In this document: piece by piece, positions 46,138-59,845 of the stretch
Position numbering within the stretch: the first letter of the stretch is position 1
Layout: each line of letters begins with the position of its first letter
DNA from: Stomorhina lunata
Lineage: Eukaryota > Arthropoda > Insecta > Diptera > Rhiniidae
Assembly (NCBI GenBank): GCA_933228675.1
Contig: OW121743.1
Coordinates: forward strand, 18,745,151 to 18,809,150
Length of the DNA stretch: 64,000 nucleotides
Reading direction: 5' to 3'
Notes under the pieces: model-generated
Told to the model about the DNA's origin: nothing
Seen by the model: only the letters and a program-made list of their open reading frames with translations
The model's database searches: none
Program-made: the position numbers and the translations under genes

Positions 46138-48345
46138 TATCTTAGTCTATGTCTTAGTCTATATCTTAGTCTGCGTCTTAGTCTATGTCTGAGTCTATGT
46201 CTTAGTCTATAGCTTAGCCTATGTCTTGGTCTATGTCTTAGTCTATGTCTTAGTCTATGTCTTAGTCTATGTCTTAGTCTATGTCTTAGTCTATGTCTTA
46301 GTCTATGTCTTAGTCTATGTCTTAGTCTATGTCTTAGTCTATGTCTTAGTCTATATCTTAGTCTGCGTCTTAGTCTATGTCTGAGTCTATGTCTTAGTCT
46401 ATAGCTTAGCCTATGTCTTGGTCTATGTCTTAGTCTATGTCTTAGTCTATGTCTTAGTCTATGTCTTAGTCTATGTCTTAGTCTATGTCTTAGTCTATGT
46501 CTTAGTCTATGTCTTAGTCTATGTCTTAGTCTATGTCTTAGTCTATGTCTTAGTCTATGTCTTAGTCTATGTCTTAGTCTATGTCTTAGTCTATGTCTTA
46601 GTCTATGTCTTAGTCTATGTCTTAGTCTATGTCTTAGTCTATGTCTTAGTCTATGTCTTAGTCTATGTCTTAGTCTATGTCTTAGTCTATGTCTTAGTCT
46701 ATGTCTTAGTCTATGTCTTAGTCTATGTCTTAGTCTATGTCTTAGTCTATGTCTTAGTCTATGTCTTAGTCTATGTCTTAGTCTATGTCTTAGTCTATGT
46801 CTTAGTCTATGTCTTAGTCTATGTCTTAGTCTATGTCTTAGTCTATGTCTTAGTCTATGTCTTAGTCTATGTCTTAGTCTATGTCTTAGTCTATGTCTTA
46901 GTCTATGTCTTAGTCTATGTCTTAGTCTATGTCTTAGTCTATGTCTTAGTCTATGTCTTAGTCTATGTCTTAGTCTATGTCTTAGTCTATGTCTTAGTCT
47001 ATGTCTTAGTCTATGTCTTAGTCTATGTCTTAGTCTATGTCTTAGTCTATGTCTTAGTCTATGTCTTAGTCTATGTCTTAGTCTATGTCTTAGTCTATGT
47101 TTTAGTCTATGTCTTAGTCTTAGTCTATGTCTAAGTCTATGTCTTAGACTCTGTCTTAGTCTTCGTCTTAGTCTATGTCTTATTCTATGTCTTAGTCTAT
47201 GTCTTATTCTATGTCTTAGTCTATGTCTTAGTCTATGTCTTAGTCTATGTCTTAGTCTATGTCTTAGTCTATGTCTTAGTCTATGTCTTAGTCTGTGTCT
47301 TAGTCTATGTCTTAGTCTATGTCTTAGTCTATGTCTTAGTCTATGTCTTAGTCTATGTCTTAGTCTATGTCTTAGTCTATGTCTTAGTCTATGTCTTAGT
47401 CTATGTCTTAGTCTATGTCTTAGTCTATGTCTTAGTCTATGTCTTAGTCTATGTCTTAGTCTATGTCTTAGTCTATGTCTTAGTCTATGTCTTAGTCTAT
47501 GTCTTAGTCTATGTCTTAGTCTATGTCTTAGTCTATGTCTTAGTTATGTCTTAATCTATGTCTTAGTCTATGTCTTAGTCTATGACTTAGTCGATGTCTT
47601 AGTCTATGTTTTAGTCTTTGTCTATGTCTTAGTCTTAGTCTATGTCTAAGTCTATGTCTTAGACTCTGTCTTAGTCTTCGTCTTAGTCTATGTCTTATTC
47701 TATGTCTTATTCTATGTCTTAGTCTATGTCTTAGTCTATGTCTTAGTCTATGTCTTAGTCTATGTCTTAGTCTATGTCTTAGTCTATGTCTTAGTCTATG
47801 TCTTAGTCTGTGTCTTAGTCTATGTCTTAGTCTATGACTTAGTCGATGTCTTAGTCTATGTTTTAGTCTATGTCTTAGTCTATGTCTTAGTCTATGTCTT
47901 AGTCTATGTCTTAGTCTATGTCTTAGTCTATGTCTTAGTCTATGTCTTAGTCTATGTCTTAGTCTATGTCTTAGTCTATGTCTTAGTCTATGTCTTAGTC
48001 TATGTCTTAGTCTATGTCTTATTCTATGTCTTAGTCTATGTCTTAGTCTATGTCTTAGTCTATGTCTTAGTCTATGTCTTAGTCTATGTCTTAGTCTATG
48101 TCTTAGTCTATGTCTTAGTCTATGTCTTAGTTTATGTCTTAGTCTATGTTTTAATCTATGTCTTAGTCTATGTCTTAGTCTATGTCTTAGTCTATGTCTT
48201 AGTCTATGTCTTAGTCTATGTCTTAGTCTATGTCTTAGTCTATGTCTAGTCTATGTCTTAGTCTACGTCTTAGTCTATGTTTTAGTCTATGTCTTAGTCT
48301 ATGTCTTAGTCTATATCTTTGTCTATGTCTTAATCTTAGTCTCGA
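46138..48345 (-). repeat. 12-bp satellite block B (~2.2 kb), inverted
   Basis: The same 12-bp unit as block A, but the plus strand reads TTAGTCTATGTC, so the block is inverted. A 192-bp (16-unit) internal duplication carries the CTGCGTC variant at 46,171 and 46,363. A longer duplication repeats the GACTCTGTCTTAGTCTTCGT variant near 47,147 and 47,661. The 238-codon VYVL ORF is the satellite itself. Confidence 0.98.
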
Positions 48346-50035
48346 CTACTGGAAAAGGTATTTTAGTCTGTCTAGTGGTATAGGGTATTAACATAACGAA
48401 AGTCAATTCAAAATTCCTTGCGCTTACATTTTCCAAATACCGCTAAGATTTGCTTGCAATTTGTCTTTCCAAAACTCCCTTTCAAAAACTCAATTTCTTC
48501 AAATAATAGCCGCCTTCATAAAACTTGTTTCAATTTCTTGTCTCCCATATGAGAAATTAAGTGGCCAAAAAACGACATTTTATTTGACATTATTGGCCTG
48601 TGAATACTTTTACTTAATGTTTAAAAATTTCCTGTTTCTTTAAATAAATTTGTGTTATAATTTTTCAGTTTATCTCCTGCTATACGTGAAAAAAGCTAAT
48701 GAAGAAATAAATATTTTTAAAATGCATAACTCCTAATCGCAATTTTACAAATCAAATCAAGTCAAATCACATATTTTATAATGATACGGATTTGAAAAAC
48801 AAGTTCAAAAGTCTGGTTTTCTATTACATATTTTTTATTTCAATATTTTCTTTAACAAATTTTTTTGAAATTTTTTCTATTTGCTGCTGCATTTAATAGT
48901 CAGTAGTTACTTGTATTTTAGAGGAGTTATTTGTACATTTCCACTTTGGTTTTTTAATGATGCAATAAAAGTTGGCTTTTACTAGTTACAACAACTTGGC
49001 TTAAATGCACACGCACGCATTCATTTAAGCCAAGAGAAAGAGAACTTTTATTTCTTATTTGAATGTTTAAAGTTAAGAAAAATATTTGAAAAGTAACAAG
49101 AAAACAGAAAACTAACGTAATAGATCACATTCACTTAATTTTATCCATATTTGTTAATTTAACAAAGACACACAAATAAAGCTTGATAACGAATAAAATT
49201 TTACATTTTCAAATTGTAATATTAAAGTCCCCGTTCAGGGTATTAAAAAGTCATTACACTTATCTGATTCGTCAAACTCCCTACTATACAAATATATACA
49301 AATCTGTTGAATTGGATGAGAACTTATTCTGTTATCTCAAAAATTGTAAAAAGTGATTTTTGATTTTGAACTTTTTAATACAAAAAAATTAATACAACAA
49401 AATTCTTTCCACAATATCATATATCACACAAACCTTTTTATACTATTCAACACTTTAGGTGGTTCGTTCTATATTATAGTATAGGCCTTACACAAGATCT
49501 AGCCTGGAAAGGCAGTTAAATGAGCCGTAAAATACTCGTAGACGAATATTTTTTTTGTCTTTTTTAGAATAATAGAATAACAAAGTCCATGTTCGGGGTA
49601 TTAAAAATATATTAGATTTACTTGATTCGTCAAACTCCCTACTATACAAATATATACAAAAAATCTATTGAAGTGGATCAAGAAGTTATAAGTTATATCA
49701 AAAATTAAAAAAAAAATACCTTTGGAGAATCTTTTACAAAAAGTTTTACTACCGACTCTATCAGTTTTAAATTAAAAAATTTCTTAAATTTTCAAAACTT
49801 TGAAATGATCACTAAGTTGAAGCTATGAATCTAACTAAATTCCCGACAATTTAAAAGATTAGAAATTTTTCTTCAATACACTTAGTGTTAAGAATGTAAA
49901 AACTTGTTCGTCTACAATCTTTATAAGGAAAACGGAAAACGTAACATTCAATGTTACGTTACATAAAAAAACTTGGATAAGAAACAGACTGAGCTAAGCA
50001 AAGACTAACCCACAGACTAAGACTAAGAAGTAGTC
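48346..50035. other. AT-rich spacer between satellite blocks B and C
   Basis: No gene. Two direct copies of a segment with GATTCGTCAAACTCCCTACT and ACAAATATATACAAA occur at about 49,226-49,370 and 49,581-49,720 (offset about 355 bp). Confidence 0.55.
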
Positions 50036-52215
50036 TAAGACATAGAGAAATATTGAGCCATAGACTAAGACATAGATTAAGACATAGACTAAGACATAGA
50101 CTAAGACATAGACTAAGACATAGACTAAGACATAGACTAAGACATAGACTAAGACATAGACAAAGATATAGGCTAAGACATAGACTAAGACATAGACTAA
50201 GACATAGACTAAGACATAGACTAAGACATAGACTAAGACATAGACTAAGACATAGACTAAGACATAGACTAAGACATAGACTAAGACATAGACTAAGACA
50301 TAGACTAAGTCATAGACAAAGATATAGGCTAAGACATAGGCTAAGACATAGACTAAGACATAGACTAAGACATAGACTAAGACATAGACTAAGACATAGA
50401 CTAAGACATAGACTAAGACATAGACTAAGACATAGACTAAGACATAGACTAAGACATAGACTAAGACATAGACTAAGACATAGACTAAGACATAGACTAA
50501 GACATAGACTAAGACATAGACTAAGACATAGACTAAGACATAGACTAAGACATAGACTAAGACATAGACTAAGACATAGACTAAGACATAGACTAAGACA
50601 TAGACTAAGACATAGACTAAGACATAGACAAAGATATAGGCTAAGACATAGACTAAGACATAGACTAAGACATAGACTAAGACATAGACTAAGACATAGA
50701 CTAAGACATAGACTAAGACATAGACTAAGACATAGACTAAGACATAGACTAAGACATAGACTAAGACATAGACTAAGACATAGACTAAGACATAGACTAA
50801 GACATAGACTAAGACATAGACTAAGACATAGACTAAGACATAGACTAAGACATAGACTAAGACATAGACAAAGATATAGGCTAAGACATAGACTAAGACA
50901 TAGACTAAGACATAGACTAAGACATAGACTAAGACATAGACTAAGACATAGACTAAGACATAGACTAAGACATAGACTAAGACATAGACTAAGACATAGA
51001 CTACGACATAGACTAAGACATAGACTAAGACATAGACTAAGATATAGGCTAAGACATAGGCTAAGACATAGACTAAGACATAGACTAAGACATAGACTAA
51101 GACATAGACTAAGACATAGACTAAGACATAGACTAAGACATAGACTAAGACATAGACTAAGACATAGACTAAGACATAGACTAAGACATAGACTAAGACA
51201 TAGACAAAGATATAGGCTAAGACATAGACTAAGACATAGACTAAGACATAGACTAAGACATAGACTAAGACATAGACTAAGACATAGACTAAGACATAGA
51301 CTAAGACATAGACTAAGACATAGACTAAGACATAGACTAAGACATAGACTAAGACATAGACTAAGACATAGACTAAGACATAGACAAAGATATAGGCTAA
51401 GACATAGACTAAGACATAGACTAAGACATAGACTAAGACATAGACTAAGACATAGACTAAGACATAGACTAAGACATAGACTAAGACATAGACTAAGACA
51501 TAGACTAAGACATAGACTAAGACATAGACTAAGACATAGACTAAGACATAGACTAAGACATAGACTAAGACATAGATTAAGACATAGACTAAGACATAGA
51601 CTAAGACATAGACTAAGACATAGACTAAGACATAGACTAAGACATAGACTAAGACATAGACTAAGACATAGACTAAGACATAGACTAAGACATAGACTAA
51701 GACATAGACTAAGACATAGACTAAGACATAGATTAAGACATAGACTAAGACATAGACTAAGACATAGACTAAGACATAGACTAAGACATAGACTAAGACA
51801 TAGACTAAGACATAGATTAAGACATAGACTAAGACATAGACTAAGGCATAGACAAAGACATAGACCAAGACATAGACTAAGATATAGACTAAGACACAGA
51901 CTAAGACCTAGACTTAGACATAGACTAAGACATAGACTAAGACCTAGACTAAGACATAGATTACGACATAGACTAAGACATAGACTAAGACATAGACTAA
52001 GATATAGACTAAGACATAAACCAAGACATACACTAAGACATAGACTGAGAAATAGTCTAAGACATAGACTAAGACCTAGACTAAGACATAGACTAAGATA
52101 TAGACTAAGACACAGACTAAGACTTAGACTTAGACATAGACTAAGACATAGACTAAGACCTAGACAAAGACATAGACTACGACATAGGCTAAGTCATAGG
52201 CTTAAACATAAACAA
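50036..52215 (+). repeat. 12-bp satellite block C (~2.2 kb)
   Basis: GACATAGACTAA units in the same orientation as block A, roughly 180 copies. A marker variant, CAAAGATATAGGCTAAG, recurs at 50,161, 50,317, 50,629, 50,869, 51,205 and 51,385. The intervals are 156, 312, 240, 336 and 180 bp, all multiples of 12, showing segmental amplification. The right edge decays from about 51,850. The 624-codon VYVL and 732-codon HRLR ORFs are artefacts of the repeat. Confidence 0.98.
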
Positions 52216-53517
52216 GTGAATATTACAATTGTGGTATTTTATATAGTCTAATCCCCTAATTTATAAACAAAAAAATTAATCAAGTTTTCCACACAAAATT
52301 CCTACTTAAAGCCTTTGATAATTTTATTACTCGTTTATAAATAAGAGGGTTAATTAATCATAAATTTCTTTTGTTTTGATCAAAGTGCTGACAAGTTAGG
52401 TTCGAGAAACTTAACAGTAATGCCTAATTAGTGCTTTTTAAAGCTTTAACTATAATTTACAAATTTCTTTGTTTTTAATATTCAAATTTGCGTTAAGTAT
52501 CATTTGCTCTAAACCACATTTACCTTGAAATTTCTACAATAGAAGAAATAATATGTGATTAAATTTCACCTGTAATTTACAGGTGTAAATAATTAAGAGA
52601 GTATCTGTTTTTTTCTCAATATCATTTGAATATTCAAAACAATTGTTAGTTACTATATTAATGATTTATTTTGAAAACTTTCAATATCATTTCAATATCA
52701 ATTTGTTCATTCAAATTTACAGTTCAAATGATTCATTTTATATTTTCAAAAAAAAAAAAAAACATATTCAATGATTAATGTTTTGCTAAAATATTTAAAC
52801 AAAACCTTTAATTATCTTAATAGTAATTATAGTTTTAATTTATTTACAAAATGTTTTCGATATAAAAAAATTTAAATGAATTTTAAAAATTTGAAATTGT
52901 AAATTTTGAATTGAATGAACTTGGACTTTGTGACTTTTGAAAAATGTCATTTTCTGAGTAAAGAACATTTCTTGTTCATGATTTTTCTGCCTTTGTCTTC
53001 CACAAAAAAAATGTCATAATTGAAGTGAATTTCTTAATAAATTCTGAGACTACAAAAAAGTGTTTTGCCTCTAAATGAAATATGATTCATATTTGGGTTT
53101 TGAAAATGTTTTTTTTTAGCAATTTTTTTCGCATTCATTTTGGCTCATAATCTTTTTGTTTAATCAACATATGCTTATTTATATGTGTTTTTTTCTTCCT
53201 TTTAAAATTTAAAAAGAAGTTTAAAAACATATTATTTTTATAATTTTATTTTTTTTGCCAACCTTTTTCCTTAGCAAAATTCTTTGAAATGTTATTAAAA
53301 ATTTTGCAAAAGAGACAGAAACGGAGATATAAAAAATGCCGTTAAATTGCTGCTTTCCTAAAAGGGGTTAAGATTTATTAAAAAAGATTATGAAAAAGGT
53401 TAAAAAATATGAAATAAAAAAAACGTAAAATTTAAGACTTAAGCAACTTTGTTGCCATATGGCACTATCAAATTTTTCATATTCATATTATTTTAAGGAA
53501 TACAAGCCCCCACGGTT
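52216..53517. other. AT-rich spacer, nothing recognised
   Basis: AT-rich DNA between the 12-bp and 23-bp satellites, with no ORF or element ends that I could support. Confidence 0.5.
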
Positions 53518-54845
53518 TATGAAGTATATAAAGACCCACGATTGGAGTATATAAAGACCCACGATTGAAGTATATAAAGGCCCACGATTGAAGTATATAA
53601 AGACCCATGATTGGAGTATATAAAGACCCACGATTGAAGTATATAAAGACCCACGATTGAAGTATATAAAGGCCCACGATTGAAGTATATAAAGACCCAC
53701 GATTGGAGTATATAAAGACCCACGATTGAAGTATATAAAGGCCCACGATTGAAGTATATAAATACCCACGATTGGAGTATATAAAGAGCCACGATTGGAT
53801 TATATAAAAAGCCACGATTGGAGTATATAAAGACCCACGATTGGAGTATATAAAGACCCACTATTGGAGTATATAAAGACCCACGATTGGAGTATATAAA
53901 GACCCACGATTGGAGTATATAAAGAGCCACGATTGGAGTATATAAAGAACCACGATTGGAGTATATAAAGACCCACTATTGGAGTATATAAAGACCCACG
54001 ATTGGAGTATATAAAGACCCACGATTGAAGAATATAAAGGCCCACGATTGGAGTATATAAAGAACCACAATTGGAGTATATAAAGACCCACGATTGGAGT
54101 ATATAAAGACCCACGATTGGAGTATATAAAGACCCACGATTGAAGTATATAAAGACCCTCGATTGGAGTATATAAATCCCCACGATTGGAGTATATAAAG
54201 AGCCACGATTGGATTATATAAAGACCTACAATTGAAGTATATAAAGACCCACGGTTGAAGTATATAAAGACCCACGATTGAAGTATATAAAGACCCTCGA
54301 TTGGAGTATATAAATCCCCACGATTGGAGTATATAAAGAGCCACGATTGGATTATATAAAGACCTACAATTGAAGTATATAAAGACCCACGGATTATATA
54401 AAGATTATATAAAGACCTACAATTGAAGTATATAAAGACCCACGATTGGATTATATAAAGACCTACAATTGAAGTATATTAAGACCCACTATTGGAGTAT
54501 ATAAAGACCCACGATTGGGGTATATAAACCCTCATGATTAAAGTGTATAAAGACCCACGATTAGAGTGTATGAAGACCCACGATTGAAGTGTATGAAGAC
54601 CCTCGATTAGAGTGTCCGATCGTGGGTCTTCGATCGGAGTATATAAAGACCCACGATTGGAGTATATAAAGACCAACGATTGGAGTATATAAAGACCCAC
54701 GATTGGAGTAAATAAAGACCTACGATTGGAGTATATTAAGACCCTACGATTGGAGTATATAAAGAGCCACGATTGAAGTATATAAAGACCCACGATTGGA
54801 GTATATAAAGACCCACGATTGGAGTATATAAAGATTGATTATTTT
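53518..54845 (-). repeat. 23-bp satellite containing a TATA-like box in each unit
   Basis: About 57 tandem units of 23 bp, consensus around GTATATAAAGACCCACGATT plus GGA or GAA. Every unit carries TATATAAAG. Since 69 bp is three units, the minus strand stays open in all frames and gives false ORFs of the GLYILQSWVFIYSNRGS type. Near 54,610-54,640 a short internal inversion (CGATCGTGGGTCTTCGATCG) interrupts the array. Confidence 0.97.
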
Positions 54846-54857
54846 AGTATATAAATC

Positions 54858-56140
54858 CACGATCGGCAACTTTTCTGTATAGAAAACCCTTCCCATCGGC
54901 AACTTTTCTATATAGAAAACTCTTCCCATCGGCAACTTTTCTATATAAAAAACCCTTCTCATCGGCTAATTGTCTATATAGAAAACCCTTCCCATCGGCA
55001 AATTGTCTATATAGAAAACCCTTCCCATCGGCAACTTTTCTATATAGAAAACCCTTCCCATCGGCAACTTTTCTATATAGAAAACCCTTCCCATCAGCAA
55101 CTTTTCTATATAGAAAACCCTTCCGATCGGCAACTTTTCTATATAGAAAACCCTTCCGATCGGCAACTTTTCTATATAGAAAACCCTTCCCATCGGCAAT
55201 TTTTCTATATAGAAAACCCTTCCCATCGGCAACTTTTCTATATAGAAAACCCTTCCCATCAGCAACTTTTCTATATAGAAAACCCTTTCCATCGGCAACT
55301 TTTCTATATAGAAAACCCTTCCCATCGGCAACTTTTCTATATAGAAAACCCTTCCCATCGGCAACTTTTCTATATAGAAAACCCTTCCCATCGGCAACTT
55401 TTCTATATAGAAAACCCTTCCCATCGGCAACTTTTCTATATAGAAAACCCTTCCCATCAGCAACTTTTCTATATAGAAAACCCTTTCCATCGGCAACTTT
55501 TCTATATAGAAAACCCTTCCCATCGGCAACTTTTCTATATAGAAAACCCTTCCCATCGGCAACTTTTCTATATAGAAAACCCTTCCCATCGGCAACTTTT
55601 CTATATAGAAAACCCTTCCCATCGGCAACTTTTCTATATAGAAAACCCTTCCCATCGGCAACTTTTCTATATAGAAAACCCTTCCCATCGGCAACTTTTC
55701 TATATAGAAAACCCTTCCCATCGGCAACTTTTCTATATAGAAAACCCTTCCCATCGGCAACTTTTCTATATAGAAAACCCTTCCCATCGGTAACTTTTCT
55801 ATATAGAAAACCCTTCCCATCGGCAAATTTTCTATATAGAAAACCCTTCCCATCGGCAACTTTTGTATATAGAAAACCCTTCCCATCGGCAACTTTTCTA
55901 TATAGAAAACCCTTACCATCGGCAACTTTTCTATATAGAAAACACTTCCTATCGACAACTTTTCTATATAGAAAACCTTTCCCATCGGCAACTTTTCTAT
56001 ATAGAAAACCCTTCCCATCGGCAAATTTTCTATATAGAAAACCCTTCCCATCGGCAACTTTTGTATATAGAAAACCCTTCCTTGGGTAACTTTTTTATAT
56101 AGAAAACTCTTCCCTTCTGCAACTTTTCTATTTAGAAAAC
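54858..56140 (-). repeat. 33-bp satellite
   Basis: About 39 units of 33 bp containing CCCATCGGCAACTTTTC and the palindrome TCTATATAGA. A 198-bp (6-unit) block is duplicated: the CCCTTTCCATCGGC variant is at about 55,281 and 55,479. As 33 is divisible by 3, the minus strand shows a false 363-codon ORF (MGRVFYIEKLP repeated). It joins the 23-bp satellite directly at 54,846-54,860. Confidence 0.97.
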
Positions 56141-57039
56141 TCTTTTTTTATAATTGTTATATAAATTAAAATGTCGCAAATTTTAATTAAGAAAAAGGAA
56201 GTTATAGCAATTGTATATCCTTGGAAAGGTTATAGTCTGTGGTTTTTGTAAATTATAAAATATTTAGACAATTTTATAAAATGCTTTAGATTTTTTGCCA
56301 TGATAATCAAAAATTTTGCTTAAACATTTTAAATCATATTAAATTATTGCCATAATTTAATTCTCCCCCCATTTTTGCAAAATTTATTTTAAAAATTTCC
56401 CCCCTATTTATTTTTTAAATAAATATTAAAATCTCTTTAATATTATTCAGTTTAACAAATATAAAATTACAATTTATTCCCCTTTCGAAAAAAGTGTAAA
56501 ATATTAACAGAGCAAAACATTATTTGAAAAAAAATTTCAAAACTTATTTGAGTTAAATGAACTTGAAATGGAATAACTAAAAAAATAATTCCCATAATGT
56601 GACGTTTTTTAGAAAAATCTATTTGTTAAGTTACTTCTACATATTTTATTTATTTATGTATTTTTTATATTGTAGAAATTATTTATAAGGAAATAGTTTA
56701 TGAAAAAATAGCAACAAATGAAATGTAATAAATTGAAAAAAAAAAACGAAACTGCAATTTAATTGAATTTTTTTGCTTCAAAACGGAAATTGAAGGAAAT
56801 TTCTATTTGTTGCACAGAATTCAAATAATACAAAAAAGCAATTGAAATAAATTCTAAATATGGAGAAAAATGTATTTAATTTAAAATAAACCAAAAAAAT
56901 CTAGTTTTAGTAACTAAATTTTAAATGAAATAACAAAAATTAAAGTAAATTTTTAACTAATTTAGAAAAATTTTAGACATATAAAGAAAAAATATTTAAT
57001 TAAATTTAAACAAAAAGTTCACTTCTGGTTTAAATACTT
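56141..57039. other. AT-rich spacer
   Basis: AT-rich DNA with no supported feature. Confidence 0.5.
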
Positions 57040-58860
57040 CCGGAATTTCAAAATTTTTAAAATGTTCTTGTATATTACGAAAGTAGATATAATAAGCTTT
57101 CCCCTAATGTACAACATTACCACATTTCTCTTATTTCTTCACAAGTTAAAAACTTTGTATCTCTCTTTTAGTGAAAATTTTCTTAGACAAAATTTTGATT
57201 AAAAAAAAAATTATTAAAGGAATTTCTTAATTTTTTAAATGTTCATATATATTAAGAAAGTAGATATAATAAGCTTTCCAGAGATATATAAAATAACAAA
57301 ATTGTCTTATCCCTTCACAAGCTAGTAACCTTTTTATCTCTCTTTTTTTTTTAAATCTTTTAAATAATTCCTTACGACAAAATTTTGATTTTTAAAAAAA
57401 TTCTTAAAGGAATTTCTAGATTTTTAAAATTTACTTATATATGAAGAAAGTAGATATAATAAGCTTTCCACGGATATAAAACATTACCATATTTTTTTCA
57501 ATTCTTGGCAAGTTATTAAGCATTTAAACTCACTTTTTATAAAAAATCACTTTACCTTTAAAATTAACCCCTACTTTGAAATTACCCTGTTTTAAAAATT
57601 CCTTAAAGGAATTTCTAGATTTTTAAAATATTCTTATATATTAAGAAAGTAAATAAATAAAGCTTTCCACAGATATATAACATAACCAAATTGTCTTATT
57701 CCTTCTCAAGTTAGTCTCCTTTTAATCTCTCTTTTTAAGAAAATCGCTTTAATAGTTTCTTAGACAAAATTTTGATCTTTTAAAAAAATCGTTAAAAAAT
57801 TTCTACATTTTTAAAATATCCTTTTATATTAAGAAAGTAGATATAATAAGCTCTCCACTGATATATAACATAACCACATTTTTCTTATTTCTTCACAAGT
57901 TAAAAACTTTGTATTTCTCTATTTGTGAAAATTTTCTTAGACAAAATTTTGATTTTTTAAAAAAATTATTAAAGAGATTTCTAAATTTTAAAAATGTTCT
58001 TATATATTAATAATAATATAAGAATTATATAGGAATTATATATTATTAATAAGCTTTCCCCTAATGTACAACATTACCAGGTTTTCCTAGTCCTTTAAAA
58101 GTTATTTAACTTTTAATCTCACTTTTTGTAAAAAAAATCACTTGACCTTTAACTTTAATTCATACTCTGTTCAAATCACCCTGTTTTTTGTAATTATTAT
58201 TATACCTTATTCCTTCCCAAGTTAGCAGCTTTTTTTTATCTCTTTTTGTGATAATAATTTTTTTAGACAAAATTTTGATTTTTTAAAAAAATCCTTAAAG
58301 GAATTTCTAGACTTTTACAATTTTCTTACACATTAAGAAAGTAGATAAGTAAAGCTTTCCACAGATATATAACATAACCAAATTGTCTTATTACTAAACA
58401 AGCTATTTACATTTTAAACTCTCTTTTTGTGGAAATCTTTTTAATAATTTCTTGGCCAAAATTTTGATTTTTTAAAAAATCCTCAAAGAAATTTTTAGAT
58501 TTTTAAAATTTTTCTATATATTATGAAAGTAGATAATTAAGCTTATTAAGCTTTCCACAGATATATAACAAAAACAAATTGCCTTATTACTTAACAAGCT
58601 AGTTACATTTTAAACTCTCTTTTTGTGACAATTTTTTTAATAATTCCTTAGACAAAATTTTAATTTTTAAAAAAATTCTTAAAGGAATTTCTAAATTTTT
58701 AAAATGTTTTTATATATTAAGAAAGTAGACATGACAAGCTTTTTCCTGATATACAACATTACCAGATATTCTTAATCCCTTACAAGTTATTCAACTTTAA
58801 ATCCCACCTTTTTAAAAAAAATAACTCCTACTTAAAAATCACCCTGTTTTTTTATAAAAT
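57040..58860 (+). repeat. ~190-bp degenerate tandem repeat, about 9 copies
   Basis: Each unit contains GAAAGTAGATATAATAAGCT, TTTCCACAGATATATAACAT, CTCTTTTTGTG and TAGACAAAATTTTGATTTTT. The GCTTTCC mark lies at 57,096, 57,273, 57,463, 57,662, 57,850, 58,053, 58,354, 58,549 and 58,737. Spacing is about 177-203 bp except one of about 300. Units are diverged. Confidence 0.9.
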
Positions 58861-59845
58861 TTTTAAAAAGCTCCTCTTAAAAAGGTGCAGTTTTAATGCC
58901 ATAAACAAGTTAAATGTCTCTTAATTTAGCAGCTGTTGGCAAAAAAAAAACTTGTGAAACTAAAAAGACTTAAATTTGGCTAAAAGAAAAAAACTTGTCC
59001 AACACATTTTTGCATTGATTTTATTACGGGCATAAATTTAACTCATAGATTTACCCTTTCCATAAATTTGTTATGTTATCTTGCTTCTTTTTATGCCTTT
59101 TTCCACAATTTAAAAACCCAAATGTAGTTTATTGGCCTGGTCAGCTGGCTATCAGGGCGACTCTGTTTTGTTGATTGTGGTTGTTAAAAATTTTGAAATG
59201 AAACCAGGCTAAAACTTAAGGCAATAACATGTGCTTTTTGTGCATTATTTTCCTCTCTCTCTCTCTCTTTCCATCTCTCAGTTAGATAAAAGCCTTTAAA
59301 ACCCGACAAACACACACATGCTACCACCAAAAGTTCTCATGGCAACTGACCGACAACCATTAATGTAGCCAATTGCCAAAGCTATAGCAAATCAGGCGTC
59401 ATTTAGCCCCAGCCACATCAAGGTCTTTATTGTTTAACAGCTGCACCGAGACACTCAACTTTTAATGAAGACTGGATTCTGGTCTTACATATATTTAACA
59501 GCTTCCACTTCTACTTCTTAATTCTTTATTTAAATTTAAAAATAGTTTTGACTGTTTTTTTTGTTTCTTTCCCAAGATTATCAACTTTAGTCATAATTTT
59601 AAAGGTGATTACTTTGCTGGTTGCTAGGGTTTAAGGTATTTTAATAGATTTAAAAAAAAGTAACTGGTTTCTAAAGATAATCTTGGGAATTGTGGGTTTT
59701 TATTGATGAATCATTAGACAAGCTATTGGGGCAGCACTGCAACAAATTGCACCAAAGCTACAACTGTAGAAACAAAATTTTGAAATTTCTCAACTTCTAA
59801 CTACTTAAGCCGATTTTTATCAAATAGGGATATAGCAGAGCTGAA
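58861..59845. other. Unique-looking noncoding DNA with a (CT)n tract
   Basis: Higher-complexity DNA (especially 59,090-59,480) with no ORF and no transposon ends, including a (CT)n microsatellite at 59,252-59,268. It differs from the surrounding satellites and may be ancestral or regulatory sequence; that is inference. Confidence 0.4.

Noticed and set aside
42361..52251. Very long ORFs (up to 732 codons) with VYVL, SLCL or HRLR repeats
   Set aside because: They are the 12-bp satellite read in its three stop-free frames; the same DNA is open in several frames and both strands, with no start context or non-repeat sequence.
53483..56102. ORFs with GLYILQSWVFIYSNRGS or MGRVFYIEKLP repeats
   Set aside because: Translation of the 23-bp and 33-bp satellites. 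Overlapping frames are open at once for the 23-bp array, and no flanking coding sequence exists.
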